Source: Dolomedes plantarius
Lineage: Eukaryota > Arthropoda > Arachnida > Araneae > Dolomedidae
Assembly: GCA_907164885.2 (NCBI GenBank)
Contig: OU015496.1
Location: 189,805,551-189,869,550, forward strand
DNA length: 64,000 bases
Direction of reading: 5' to 3'
Under the pieces are notes generated by a model. That model saw only the letters and a list, made by a program, of their open reading frames with translations, did no database searches and had not been told where the DNA came from. Below are positions 10,584 through 20,900 of the stretch, piece by piece. Numbering within the stretch: position 1 is the stretch's first letter; each line of letters opens with the position of its first letter. A program made the translations under genes and the position numbers.

Positions 10584-11200
10584 GTGGCACCCTTCGGAAA
10601 GAATTCAGTACGCACTACACTTTCTCTATCGAAAAACAGCGACAGCATACGCAAGTGTACAGCATACAGCACCTTCCCAGCGGATGGAACTGTTTGGCAT
10701 TTCTTTCGAGAAAGATGCGCTTCATTTCTGGTCAGTGACGTAGCGAGCATAACTGGCGCCCGGGGCGCGATACCTCTTTGGCGCCCCCCCTCCCCGAAAT
10801 ACACTAGCATCCCGGAAAATCTTATTTGTCTTGGGGACCATTTGGCGGTATGTCAGTGTAGTCACAACCTTTTGCCTACAGGAAGCGGAATAATGCACGC
10901 ACTTCAAATTTGGACGCCACTGGCAGCTGCCGAAACATGCCACAGCACCTGATGCTCTGTGTTGCAACAAAGTTTCAACGAAATATCTCTTTCACCGAGG
11001 TTTTTATGGAGGATTGCAACTAACTTATTGACTGACCCTTGTACAATTAAAGGCCTATTTGGAATATTCAATCAAAATTGGCATTCTACTTAGAAACTAA
11101 AATCAATGCATGAATATGATGGATAGGTTTAACAATTGCACAACAATTTATTAGTGCCTGTGGCCACTGATTTGTACCTGAAGGAGATCGATTCTCTATT
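10584..11200. other. Repeat-like DNA with a hAT-type terminus
   Basis: No gene. At 10733 CAGTGACGTAGCGAG followed by GGCGCCCGGGGCGC resembles a hAT-type left terminus, and CGCCACTG ends near 10922, but the 8-bp flanks do not match. The rest is unassigned. Confidence 0.4.
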
Positions 11201-11406
11201 CCAGTAGTGCGCATTCTGTAAGTCGGGGATCGCGAAGAAAATTATAGAGGTCGTGGATAGTTTAAAATAAAGTTATATCGTACTGAATTACGTATTTAAT
11301 TAAAAAAATATGCGTTAAATATTCTATAATTACATGCTTCTAAAATTTTTGTTTATATTGTTTTGTATGTTACAAAATATATATCACATAATATTGTTAT
11401 ACATAA

Positions 11407-11432
11407 GGTGTCGAACAATATTGTTCGACACC
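11407..11432. repeat. Perfect 26-bp palindrome
   Basis: GGTGTCGAACAAT and its exact reverse complement meet with no spacer. Outer sequences TATTGTTATA and TATAACAATA extend the symmetry imperfectly to about 50 bp. It could be a cruciform or the centre of a decayed inverted-repeat element. Confidence 0.85.
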
Positions 11433-11859
11433 CTATATAACAATAAGATATCTTGCAATTAAAACTTCATCAGCAAGAATTTGTTTATTTATTTATTTTT
11501 TGACTAAAACAGAAAGGCTTTCGACTGATTTTTTTTTTCTAAATATATAATCCAATCCGAATCTCAACTTTACACGCATATTGAATTGCAAAAACGGAGT
11601 ATTATAGTTTTATATAAATAAATGAAATATGAAGTTTGCATATTTCAGTGTTTTAACAAGAAGTTTTGAATAATTTTGAAATCCTGCACTTTTTCAATTT
11701 TACCTGAATGAAATACATATACTTATTAATATTTATATATGAGATTTTAGTCACATAAGATTTGTCAAAAAGAAATGCAGAAGGTAAGCAAAAAAGAAAA
11801 AAAAAATTCTGCGGTCGGGGGATCCCCTTGAGTTCCTTACGTTATTTTGTACGCAAAAT

Positions 11860-12300
11860 TGTCAAATCGTTTTGTGTTATGAAATTTTTTACTATAAGTG
11901 ACGAAATATGCATTTTGCTACACAAGTCAGCGTTTGATATTAGCTAGAAAATTCCTTTGAGCAATTATACAGTGCTAAAAACTGATGAAATGGCTCAAGA
12001 TGCTGAAGACTCATTAATTGAGGATTTAAAAACATTCCAGTTCTCTATACAGTTTGATGAGTCAACTTTTCTAGGAAATTAAGTCTTACTTTTAGTATAC
12101 ATTCGATTCATAAAAGAAGACAATAATTGCCGATAATTATTATTCGCTAAAAATTTGCAAACTGATACTAAAGGAGAATCGCCATTGGAAAAGTTTTTCA
12201 AAGTAAAAGAAATCCCCCTCAGAAATATCAGTTGCTACGAATGGTGTTCCAGCCATGCTAGGATGCTTCAGGGAGGTGGGGGGGGGCTCTTCTTGCATAT
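11860..12300 (+). pseudogene. hAT transposase remnant, N-side part (SCAND3/ZBED5-like)
   Basis: Reads as the first half of the catalytic region of a SCAND3/ZBED-type hAT transposase. IPLSNYTV, EMAQDAEDSLIEDLK and SIQFDEST are visible in one frame, where the D of FDEST matches the first catalytic acid. ATNGVPAMLGCFRE, equivalent to the second catalytic segment, follows in another frame. Several stops and at least one frameshift disrupt it, and a G run near 12276 lies at the break. The gene continues at 14190 beyond inserted elements. Confidence 0.7.
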
Positions 12301-12384
12301 TTAAAACAAGTAATATATTTTAAAAAAATTTTAAAGTCAATTCCTACTTAGGTCAACAAAGAAAAATTTGAGTGTGAACTAATA

Positions 12385-13784
12385 CACTGCTGGCCACTGT
12401 AAATGCAACACCCTGAAGGAAACATGCAAATAACATGAAATTTACAACATGCATTAGCGGAGGTGAGATATGCAAATGATTAGAATTTCAGCGCAGAAGA
12501 ACATCACGCGCGCCTGTGGCGCCACTTCAAAGCGCTATTTAAGGCTTGGAGATTTCGACGATTTCAAGTTCCGCAATTGTGTTTTTCTTGTGGTTCTTTC
12601 AAAAAAACGATCAATTATGCCTCGTCGAAAACAGCGATCATCTTTTGATCAAGTATCCGAGTTCGACAGAGGAAGGATAGTGGCCTACCGAGATTGTGGA
12701 TTATCTTTCAGGGAAATCGGTAGTCGTGTTGGACGAAAGAAACAACTGTAATGCGGATATGTGATCGTTGGATGCAGGAGGGTACGACGGACCGGCGTGT
12801 TCGATCGCATCCACCTCAGCGCACCACTTCACGTGATGACAGGCAAATTGTGCGCATGGCAGTGACGGATCGCTCAGTCACATCACGAACCATAGCACAG
12901 CACATGCAGTCTGTAACGCATCATCCAGTGTCTGCGCGTACCATTCGACACCGTTTACAGCAGAGTGGTCTGTCCGCAAGACGTCCATTGCTTTGTCTAC
13001 CCTTGACGCAGAACCACAGACGCCTCCGCCGCCAATGGTGCGATGACAGAAGGATGTGGACGGCAGAATGGAATGAAATTGTCTTTACTGACGAGTCACG
13101 CTTCTGTCTGCAACACCACGATGGTCGCATTCAAGTTTGGAGACACCGTGAAGAGAGGATGCTGCGTTATGCACCGCCACACTGGTCCTGCACTGGGTAT
13201 TATGGTATGGGGCGGTATTGGATATCACTCTCGCACACCTCTAGTACGCATTGCCGGTACTTTAAACAGCCAGCGCTACATCTCCGAGGTGTTGGAGCCA
13301 GTTGTCCTTCCTTACCTTCAGGGCTTGTCCACAGCCATATTTCAACAGGATAATGCGCGACCACACGTGGCACGCATTGTCCAACGGTTCTTCGTCAATC
13401 GCCAGATTGAATTGTTTCCCTGGCCGCCTCGCTCTCCGGATCTTTCGCCGATAGAAAACATGTGGTCCATGGTTGCTCTACGATTGACCCAGATTCCATC
13501 CCCAGCTGCCACAGCAGATCAACTTTGGCAACGTGTGGAAGCTGCTTGGTCTGCTGTACCCCAAGAACTCATCCAAATTCTCTTTGAATCAATGCCGAGG
13601 CGTGTGGCAGCGGTGATCTCCAACAATGGCGGCTACTCTGGCTACTGATTTTGGCAGGAACCACACTTCACAGATGTCTATAAATTTAATCATTTGATAC
13701 TTGGTCAACATGTTATCTACAAATTAAATTTTGTTGTGATATCTCTTGTCTTTCTTGGTGTTGCAATTTGGGTGGCCAGCAGTG
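12385..13784 (+). mobile_element. Tc1/mariner element with TA target site
   Basis: A 1400-bp element bounded by TA dinucleotides (12383-12384 and 13785-13786). The terminal inverted repeats match: left CACTGCTGGCCAC...TGCAACACC, right reverse complement CACTGCTGGCCACCC...TGCAACACC. It inserted into one copy of a duplicated sequence whose uninterrupted twin lies at 14164-14193. Confidence 0.95.
12617..13648 (+). pseudogene. Tc1-like transposase, two frameshifts
   Basis: Cut-and-paste transposase, nearly full length (about 340 codons) but in three frame segments. It starts MPRRKQRSSFDQVSEFDRG with a helix-turn-helix region. The catalytic DD34E-type residues are visible as VFTDESRF, FQQDNARPH and SPDLSPIENMW, and the protein ends NNGGYSGY. 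One frame change lies near 12740, where the reading frame meets a stop and resumes one base off, and a second near 13170. Shared family knowledge: binds the TIRs and cuts at TA. The breaks make this copy non-functional. Confidence 0.92.
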
Positions 13785-13801
13785 TAGTAGGAATTGAAAA
13801 A

Positions 13802-14160
13802 AATGATTGCCTGCCAGAACCTTGCCTACTGTGCGAGATTAGGAGGGGGGAAAGAGAGAGAAAAAGTTCGTCAGGTTGGGGATTCGATCTCGCAACCTAC
13901 AGGACGGGAGAAGCCCGCGATACCGCAGTGCTACCGTTTACACAGTAACAAGAGGGAAATTACTATTCAAGAGCAAGAGACGCTCTAGGTCTAAAACTAA
14001 AATTGATTAATTAAATTTAATTAATGAATTAATATTTGAAAACACTGTATTAACATCAAGTGTCATCCACTACAAGTTTAAAAAAATGTATTTGAACTTG
14101 AGTGGATGAATAAAAAGTACTTTTATTGACGATTGAAAATTTGAACAAGATATATATAGA
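13802..14160 (-). repeat. SINE-like insertion with about 30-bp TSD
   Basis: On the minus strand near 13945-13866 there is a tRNA-like head with GTGTAAACGGTAGCACTGCGG and a B-box-like GAGATCGAATCCCC. A 30-bp sequence (GAGTGTGAACTAATAG... to ...GAATTGAAAAA) occurs on both sides: intact at 14164-14193, and at 12370-12384 plus 13787-13801, where the Tc1 element splits it. The simplest reading is a retroposed SINE with target duplication, hit later by Tc1. Exact SINE ends are inferred. Confidence 0.6.
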
Positions 14161-14189
14161 GAGAGTGTGAACTAATAGTAGGAATTGAA

Positions 14190-15140
14190 AAAGAGGTTCC
14201 GAATGTATTCGTTGAACTCTGTGCCATTCATTGTCAGCATTTAGTTGCTAAAAATCTGAGTAAACATTAGAGCATGTTCTTTTAAACAGTTCCTTGGATC
14301 ACAGATTATATGGTCAACTTTGTACGGAAAACGATGAAGAATTCAATCGCTTGCTGCTTCATACAGAACTTTATTGGTTATCAAAAGGCGTCTGTTTGGA
14401 TCTGTCTTATAAACTTCATGATTCAGTGCTAGAGTTCTTAGGAAACAAAGATGATGCTTTACGAGCCAACTTAACCGATTCCAAATATGACTTAGCTTAT
14501 TTGATAGACTTGTTTAAAAAATCTAATGAACCAAATCAAAGACTCAAAGTCGAAGAGCTGAATTTAATCAGAACTAAAACTGTCATTTCCTCGTTTGTGG
14601 CAAAGCGTCTTCTGTGCAAACGAAATTTAGGACGAAGGGAATTAGCCAGTTTCAAAATTTGTCAACAATAGTAAAACATCACGAAGACTTGATTATATAT
14701 TGTCAGCACTTGTAAGCTCTCCATTCTGACTTCAATCAACGATTTGAAGACATTCTCAATAGGAACATACTCGATTTGGTTTTGGACATTTTTTCAAGAA
14801 CAAACGCAGAAGAATCTCCAAAAATACAAGGAGAACTGATAGAAGTAACAACAAATGAGGAATTGAAATTTAAACACAGCAATCAACAGTTCTGGCTGCA
14901 AAAACGTACCTACACTTACCCTGGAATATGGGCTATTGTACAAAAGATTTAGCTGCATTTCCTTCATTACATTTAGTGGAACGTGGTTTCAGTGCGATCA
15001 CAAATCTGTGCAAAAACAGGACTATAAACAGAAACCGACTACAAATACCTGATCGCGGTGATTTAAGAAAGCTGTTGATAAAAATAGAGCCGAACATTAA
15101 TAAATTGATAGAAGTGAATCAAGTTCATCCTTCTCATTAG
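14190..15140 (+). pseudogene. hAT transposase remnant, C-side part
   Basis: Continuation of the SCAND3/ZBED-type gene begun near 11860. Segments seen: ELCAIHCQHLVAKNLS (about 14214), an open stretch 14294-14671 with LLLHTELYWLSKG and LAYLIDLFKKSNEPNQ, and 14928-15140 with FPSLHLVERGFSAITNL, the hAT dimerisation motif, ending near a natural C-terminus. Stops and frameshifts separate the segments. Family role: cut-and-paste hAT transposition. Dead copy. Confidence 0.8.
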
Positions 15141-15399
15141 GATTAGTTTTAATGTTATTTGTAATTTTTACTTTAATATTACCCTTTGTTATCTGGTTTT
15201 TATGTGTGTAATGCGAATATCACTATGGTTGATTTTAATAAATAATGTTATACTTTTAAACTTCAAGGTATCTGGTTTATAACATCTTTTTTTATTATGT
15301 TCTAGGACGTAGGTAGAAATATGGTTATATAAAAGGACGCAAATATGTCAGTGCATCTGTGTTTGCTCACTTATAAAGATGAATTACCAAGGAGGCGGG

Positions 15400-15466
15400 G
15401 AAGGGGCGCTGAGTAAGTTTTTCTCTGAAAAGGGGGCGGTAGGCTAAATAAGTTTGGGATCCCCTG
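15400..15466. repeat. hAT-type right terminus candidate
   Basis: Read on the minus strand from 15466 the sequence begins CAGGGGATCCCAAACTTATT, close to the common CAGGGGTTCCCAAAC type of hAT end. It lies about 330 bp after the pseudogene's C-terminus, a suitable place for the element end. No matching left end with an 8-bp duplication was found. Confidence 0.5.
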
Positions 15467-15575
15467 GCTTAGAGGAAGAGGAGTGGATCAAGACAGCACG
15501 TTTGCACCTATTGATGTTTTTGTGGCGCTATCTCTTGTTCAAAAATGCAACTAGTTTTCATTATAAATATAATAT

Positions 15576-16076
15576 TGTTACGAATTTTAGGAGTCTATTG
15601 TAATTTTGCCAAATATGGGAGTTATCGCCAAACTGGCGATGGATTTGGTGACTTATTTTGGTCGCCAAATTTGGCGATATGGCACCAAATGATCGCCAAC
15701 CTTCTGGACCTTTTGAGGAGGTTCTGGAACTTTCTAGCTGGCCTGCCGATAGGGGGCGCTTTGGAAGTCTATAAATATACCTGAGATTGACATTTTAAGT
15801 CAGTGTTCTTTTCTGCTGAGACTTGAATGCATTGAAAGCGCGCTAGGCAAGTATTGTATTGAAGACTCAGTCTTCTCAAAAACTCTAAAAACACAAGTCA
15901 AGTTATCCTGACTTGTGTTTTTAGAGTTTTCTGCTGTATAGAAGACAGTTGTTACGTGTTTTCTGTATAAAATTTGTGTATGCGCCTGAAGAATTTACAG
16001 AATAAAATAAATTTTATTTTGTGTGCACTTTCTGAAGAGAATTTGTTCAATCCCATCGAACCCAAAAAACGGAACA
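15576..16076 (+). repeat. Ty3/Gypsy-type 5' LTR
   Basis: About 501 bp, TGTTACGAATTT to GGAACA, followed after three bases by a PBS candidate. It holds a cluster of TCGCCAAA/TTTGGCGA palindromes (15624-15640, 15662-15677), a TATA-like CTATAAATATACC near 15770, AATAAA near 16000 and a long hairpin at 15879-15930. There is no 3' LTR in the window, so the element is truncated or rearranged. Confidence 0.75.
15879..15930 (+). repeat. 22-bp perfect stem-loop in the Gypsy LTR
   Basis: Arms 15879-15900 and 15909-15930 are exact reverse complements around the 8-base loop AGTTATCC. It falls after the likely TATA box, so it would be in the leader of the transcript. Function unknown. Confidence 0.9.
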
Positions 16077-16079
16077 TTT

Positions 16080-16325
16080 TGGTGTCAGGAGTGGGGTAGG
16101 GATTGAATGCCTATTACAAGATCAATGGCTGATCAGACTGTTACCGCTCAAGATTTGGAAGATAAATTTCAACAGATGATTGCTGCTATGATGGCTATGC
16201 AAAACAACATTGCGACAGAGATAAAGAAAGAAGTATCTACAGGTCAAAAAGAGATAAAGAAAGAAATGTCTGCAGGTCAAGAAGAGATGAAAGCCATTCA
16301 AGAACATATAAAGAAGAAAATGTCG
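16080..16325 (+). pseudogene. Gypsy PBS and truncated gag
   Basis: TGGTGTCAGGAGTGGGGT at 16080 is a PBS candidate. An ATG at 16107 opens a gag-like frame, MPITRSMADQTVTAQDLEDK, with a polar coiled-coil stretch containing repeated KKEMSAGQ-type units. After about residue 73 the sequence no longer resembles gag, so most of the element is lost. Confidence 0.7.
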
Positions 16326-16329
16326 GTGG

Positions 16330-17002
16330 GGGTCAGTTCATTTATTAATGTAATTTTATATCGGAGTGGACTGTATGAGTTTCCATTACCAAAAGAACTG
16401 GCGTAAGCACACCATGTATCATTTTCGATACATAAAATTGAAATCATACGTGAATTTTTTATAAAAGATTAAAGAAGTATTTTATTAATAATTATAAAAG
16501 CTACGTACCTCTAAAATATATTTATAAAACTTTCAAAGATGTAAACTGACTTTAAAATACTGAAACTATAGCAAATACTAAGGCAGGTATGGTATGAATT
16601 GAACGGCTATCTTTTACTGAGATTGCAGTTGTATTCCTGCTGTCATCTATCCTACGAAAATGTAACTAACAGTGATCAAAAGCTTTCCTATGATGTTTCA
16701 AAATTAATACAAGGTGCACAAGTGGATAAAAAATATTGCTTTTGAATATAAAGGGGAAAAATAACTTATGTATCAAATTTGATACAGTGAAGGGTTTTTA
16801 AATTGCCTGTAGCGGTTGTGCGGGGATTTGAAACGGGGACCTGTCGCTCCGTAGTCCAATGCGATAACCATTCAGGCACGGAGTCCTTGAGAAAGCTCTT
16901 ATGAAGGGGACAACGCTTTTTCGTTACGTGACGATTCCTGCCAGTTCACTCTACTGTAAGCCGCGTAAAAGAACTTCGTTCCAAAAATCAATCATACCTT
17001 CT
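16330..17002. other. No gene; contains a tRNA-like SINE head
   Basis: AT-rich sequence with no recognised coding region. The only structured piece is the tRNA-like segment at 16812-16885. Confidence 0.5.
16812..16885 (-). repeat. tRNA-like SINE head
   Basis: On the minus strand an A-box-like TGCCTGAATGGTTATCGC is followed by a D-loop/anticodon-like region and a B-box-like GTTTCAAATCCCC. The T-arm pairs as GTCCCCG...CCCCGCAC only imperfectly. A SINE or decayed tRNA is likelier than an active tRNA gene. Confidence 0.55.
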
Positions 17003-17090
17003 ATAATAAACAGTAATTTTTTCAAACTCACAGATATCACAGTTTATTTTTTTTAAAATATTAAACATGATGTTCTTAAAATGGAGCATT
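17003..17090. repeat. Repeat family R, copy A, left part
   Basis: Matches 32661-32750 and 33071-33170 (shared CAAACTCACAGATATCACAG and TTAAACATGATGTTCT). In those copies the sequence runs straight on to GGCATGTAAAAGG; here it is interrupted after CATT by a 5.9-kb insertion and resumes at 22999. Confidence 0.9.
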
Positions 17091-17917
17091 TACCCCAGTC
17101 AAAATAGACCCGATTTTGACGAATGGCTAAAAAAAATATGAAAGTTTTGAAATTTGGTGGAGATGTTTGTTTAGGCATGCTAATGAACATACTAAAAGTC
17201 CCCAAAGATCAGACTTGAGCGTTCGCCGCCATCTTGGAAAATGTGTACACTTTTTTGGTTTTTTTGGAAATATCTTTAAAAATATTGATTTTATAAAAAA
17301 ATAATTAAATACAAAAATTAAAGAGCATTAAATTATGAACAAAAATCATTCATAACATTTTTTTATATGTCTAACAGGAACAAAGATAATTGACTTTGAA
17401 AAGAGCGCACTATCGCACCTGGGACGCGCAAGCGCGGTTCCCCATCGCGGTGGGGGGAAATACCCGCGCATGTGCATACCATAATTAGCCAAATTAGTTT
17501 TACACTAAATGGGAAGGTTTTTTGTATTTTTTCAAATAACTAGGGAAATATATTAACTTTATGTAAAAAAAGTTTATTTCAAAAATTAAAAAACATTAAA
17601 TTATGTGCAAAAACGATTTTATACATTTTTGTCGTAAACCTAACAGGAACGAAGATATTGACTATAAAATGCGAGTTGATAATGGAGGCAGCTTCTACAC
17701 AAAACATATATTATATTTTTTTATAAGTCTAACACGAAGAAAGATAATTGACTTTGGAAAGAGCGCACTATCACACCAGGGACGCGCATGCGTGGGTGCC
17801 CATAGCGATGGCTGGAAGACCCGCGCATGTGCATACCGTATACGCCAAATCGGTCTTACCCTAGTATTTTCCTAGACAGTTAATAGTTAGTCACCGTTCC
17901 GTGTGCGTCTCTGAACA

Positions 17918-20900
17918 ATGGCTGATACGGAACTATGTTTTATATGTAAAATATTAATGTCAAATGATGATTTCGTGAATGTAGGAGAAAAGGGGATCGA
18001 CTCTTTAAGAGAGCTAGTGTCCAAAGAAAAGACAATAAGCATGAACAGTTGGAACATTTAAAATCTGTTTCGGTTCATTCGTTGTGTCGGAGAAATTACA
18101 CCAGACCAGGAAGTATAAAAGTTGATTTAAAAAGAAATGCAGAAATCGCGTCAACATCCCAAAGTGAAGAGCGCGCGGTAAGTTCGCGATCGTTTTTTAA
18201 CCTCAGTTCGATTTTCGAACAAAATGTTTCTTTTGTACGGCAGTGATAGACGAAGAATTCAAAGCAAGACAAAAGAAAAAACCAACTGACAGGCAAAGAA
18301 CTATATACGAAGTTAGGAGTCTCGAAATGAAAAACAAAGTTCTTGAAGCTGCAGAGAATAGACATGACCAGTGGGGAGAGGAAGTTCAGTGTCGTATAAT
18401 AAACGTTGCTGATTTAGTTGCAGCTGATGCGATTTATCACCAAGATTGCTTCATGACTTTTTTTCTACACACTGCACCAATCAGAAAGAGAGGGCGGCCT
18501 GAGTCGGATTACGTCTCAGCAGCTGTACACGAAATATCCTTCTTCCTTGATAATAATGACGACTGTCAATTCTCACTACCCGAACTCAAATATCAAATTA
18601 CAGGGTAGTTCCAGACGACATCACTTTGAGAAATAAGTTGAAACAAAAATACGGGGATGGGATTATTTTTGCTTCAAACTCCAAAAATGTTACTGTCATA
18701 TGTTTACGTAATACTGGAATGAAAGTCTTATCAGACTCTTGGTACGACAAAAGGATACGAAATGATCACGAGGAGCGTCTACGAATAGTACAAACTGCTG
18801 CAGCCATAATAAAAGAAGATATCCAGACACCAGTTTATGACAATCATTGCTGCCATCCAAGTGATAACTTTTTCAGAGATGTGAACAAGGGTATTCCAGA
18901 AAGCCTAAAATCTTTTTTGGAGCACTTGATTATTAAAAAAAAGACTGCTAAGGCGGGGAAAAAAGTCACTTCAATAGCTCACGTCATTATATCAGCGCTA
19001 AGGCCACGATCATTTATGTCTCCTCTGCTCAATGGTCTTGCTTTATTTTTGTACAAAAAGTTCTGTTCCAAGAATTTAATAACAATGCTCTTGAATTTGG
19101 GATTTTGTTCTTCTTAATATGAAGCCCAAACACTTGAGATGTGAGCCATAAATAATCCGCAACCCCAAATGCGCGAGGGATCATTCTGCCAATTCGTATT
19201 TGACAATGCAGATTTCAATGTGTCGACAATCGATGGCCTGAATACGTTTCATAGCATGGTGTGTGTGTGGGGGGGGGGGGGTGCATTGCTTGTTTTACTC
19301 CAGAGTCAGCAGTGGAACCCGGGACGAAGAGAAAAAAATTAACCGAACTTACATCCGCATCGACCGTAGGCAAAATGGGAATCATTCCTCTGGAAACGTT
19401 TGAAAATTTTCGAGGGCCTGGGTTAAAAACAATTACTATCGAAGATTTGAATGTCTTAAATCCTTTAGCGGAAGATTTACCACTGCCTAAGCCATATGAT
19501 ATCTCCTGGATGTGTGCTAAGTGGTTAGGTCTTCCACAGATACCTGAATTGAAAGGATTTTTCCATTGTATAACCAGAAACCAGCCTTGTGAAGAGACCA
19601 AAGTAATACCCCTTCCTTTTGTTAATTCACCACCAAGCAAGTATGGCACCATTTTCATTGTGCTGAAATATGCTGCCCAGCAGTGTGTTAAAATGCACCA
19701 AAAGTCTTGCATACTCACGTTTGACCAACCACTGTATATTAAAGCTCGAGAGATAGTCGCAGCAACATCCAATCCATTATTATCAAGTTGTATTGTGAGG
19801 CTTGGTGAATTCCATCTTTTAATGTCATTCTTAGGCTGCATTGGGTACATAATGGCTGGAAGTGGGTTAAAAGAAATACTCACTTTGATTTATGCACCTA
19901 CGTCAGTAGAAAAATATTGCCTGGCCATGCATACGCTAGGGCCGTCCGAGCTCATTTATTGACCCAAACAGCTTTAGCAAAAATAATTTTTGACGGCATG
20001 GACATATCGGATTTGGAATGTAAAAATCTCCGTGAGTTGTTTCGAGATTTTGCTACTGAACCACCATCGCAAGAAACCTTAAACACACGCAATCAAATAC
20101 GAGCCATCGAAATTAAAATGAGGAAGACTTTGGAGCACCTGAAAAAGAAACGCCCAACTGCCTGTGAGGCTGGAAGCGTCAAGAGAAAATTCTTGTGTCC
20201 ATCACAACTATGGATGCAGTAGCTCCCGATTCCGTTTTAAACATGGTGTTTTGCAACTGTAAGACTGACTGTGGAGTAAGATTCGGATGTCTGTGTAACG
20301 AGGAATTCGTTACAGGTTCCTTTATTTTGATTAATTTAATTTAATTTGTGTAGTTCTCTTAAACTTTAAATTATAACTTTAATTTTAATCTTAAATCTGC
20401 TAGTTATGTTTCCTTTCCTTATCTGATAGTAATTTATTTTTTTCCCAGGCTCTTAGTCATGGGAGGTCTCTGTAACCTTTAAGTCCGTTCGGTCGGTAAT
20501 TGAGAATAGCCTATCTTCTAACATCTGGCAGTGCAATTTGCCGTCTTATATTCTTTAAGTCTTTGTCAGCTAGGTCCCCTAATTGCTACCCTCGTGTCCA
20601 CGAAATAAGATGTCTTTTCTTCCCTGTTTCCGTGTTTTTGTTAACAGCATTGATGGGTCTTTTTAAGCTATTAAACTCCGTTTATGCTAAAGGCTCCAGT
20701 TTCCCTTTTCCGCGCCTGCGGCGAACGTAATTTATTACGAGTATCTTGCATGGGAAACAGTTTTTCTCTGAACAGGCGTTTGGGCTTCGCGCTGCTTGAC
20801 CAGCTCCTCTGATTGGTTAAGCTCAGCCAGTCTCGGCCAATGAAACTCCTTAAAAGGGTTCTTCTGGCATTTTCTTCTGGCAAGAGGAATGTGGTACTTA

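Noticed and set aside
10733..10922. Complete hAT MITE from CAGTGACGTAGCG to CGCCACTG
   Set aside because: The 8-bp flanks do not match and the inner sequences are not inverted copies. Only the left terminus is suggestive.
10385..10970. Several overlapping open frames of 80-166 codons on both strands
   Set aside because: They cross the border of the hAT MITE, overlap one another antisense and show no domain. The region's higher GC content explains the lack of stops.
18179..18242. Intron with GTAAGT donor in the long-TIR transposase gene
   Set aside because: Donor and acceptor candidates exist, but joining them gives an immediate stop or a phase mismatch in this copy, so I could not confirm it.
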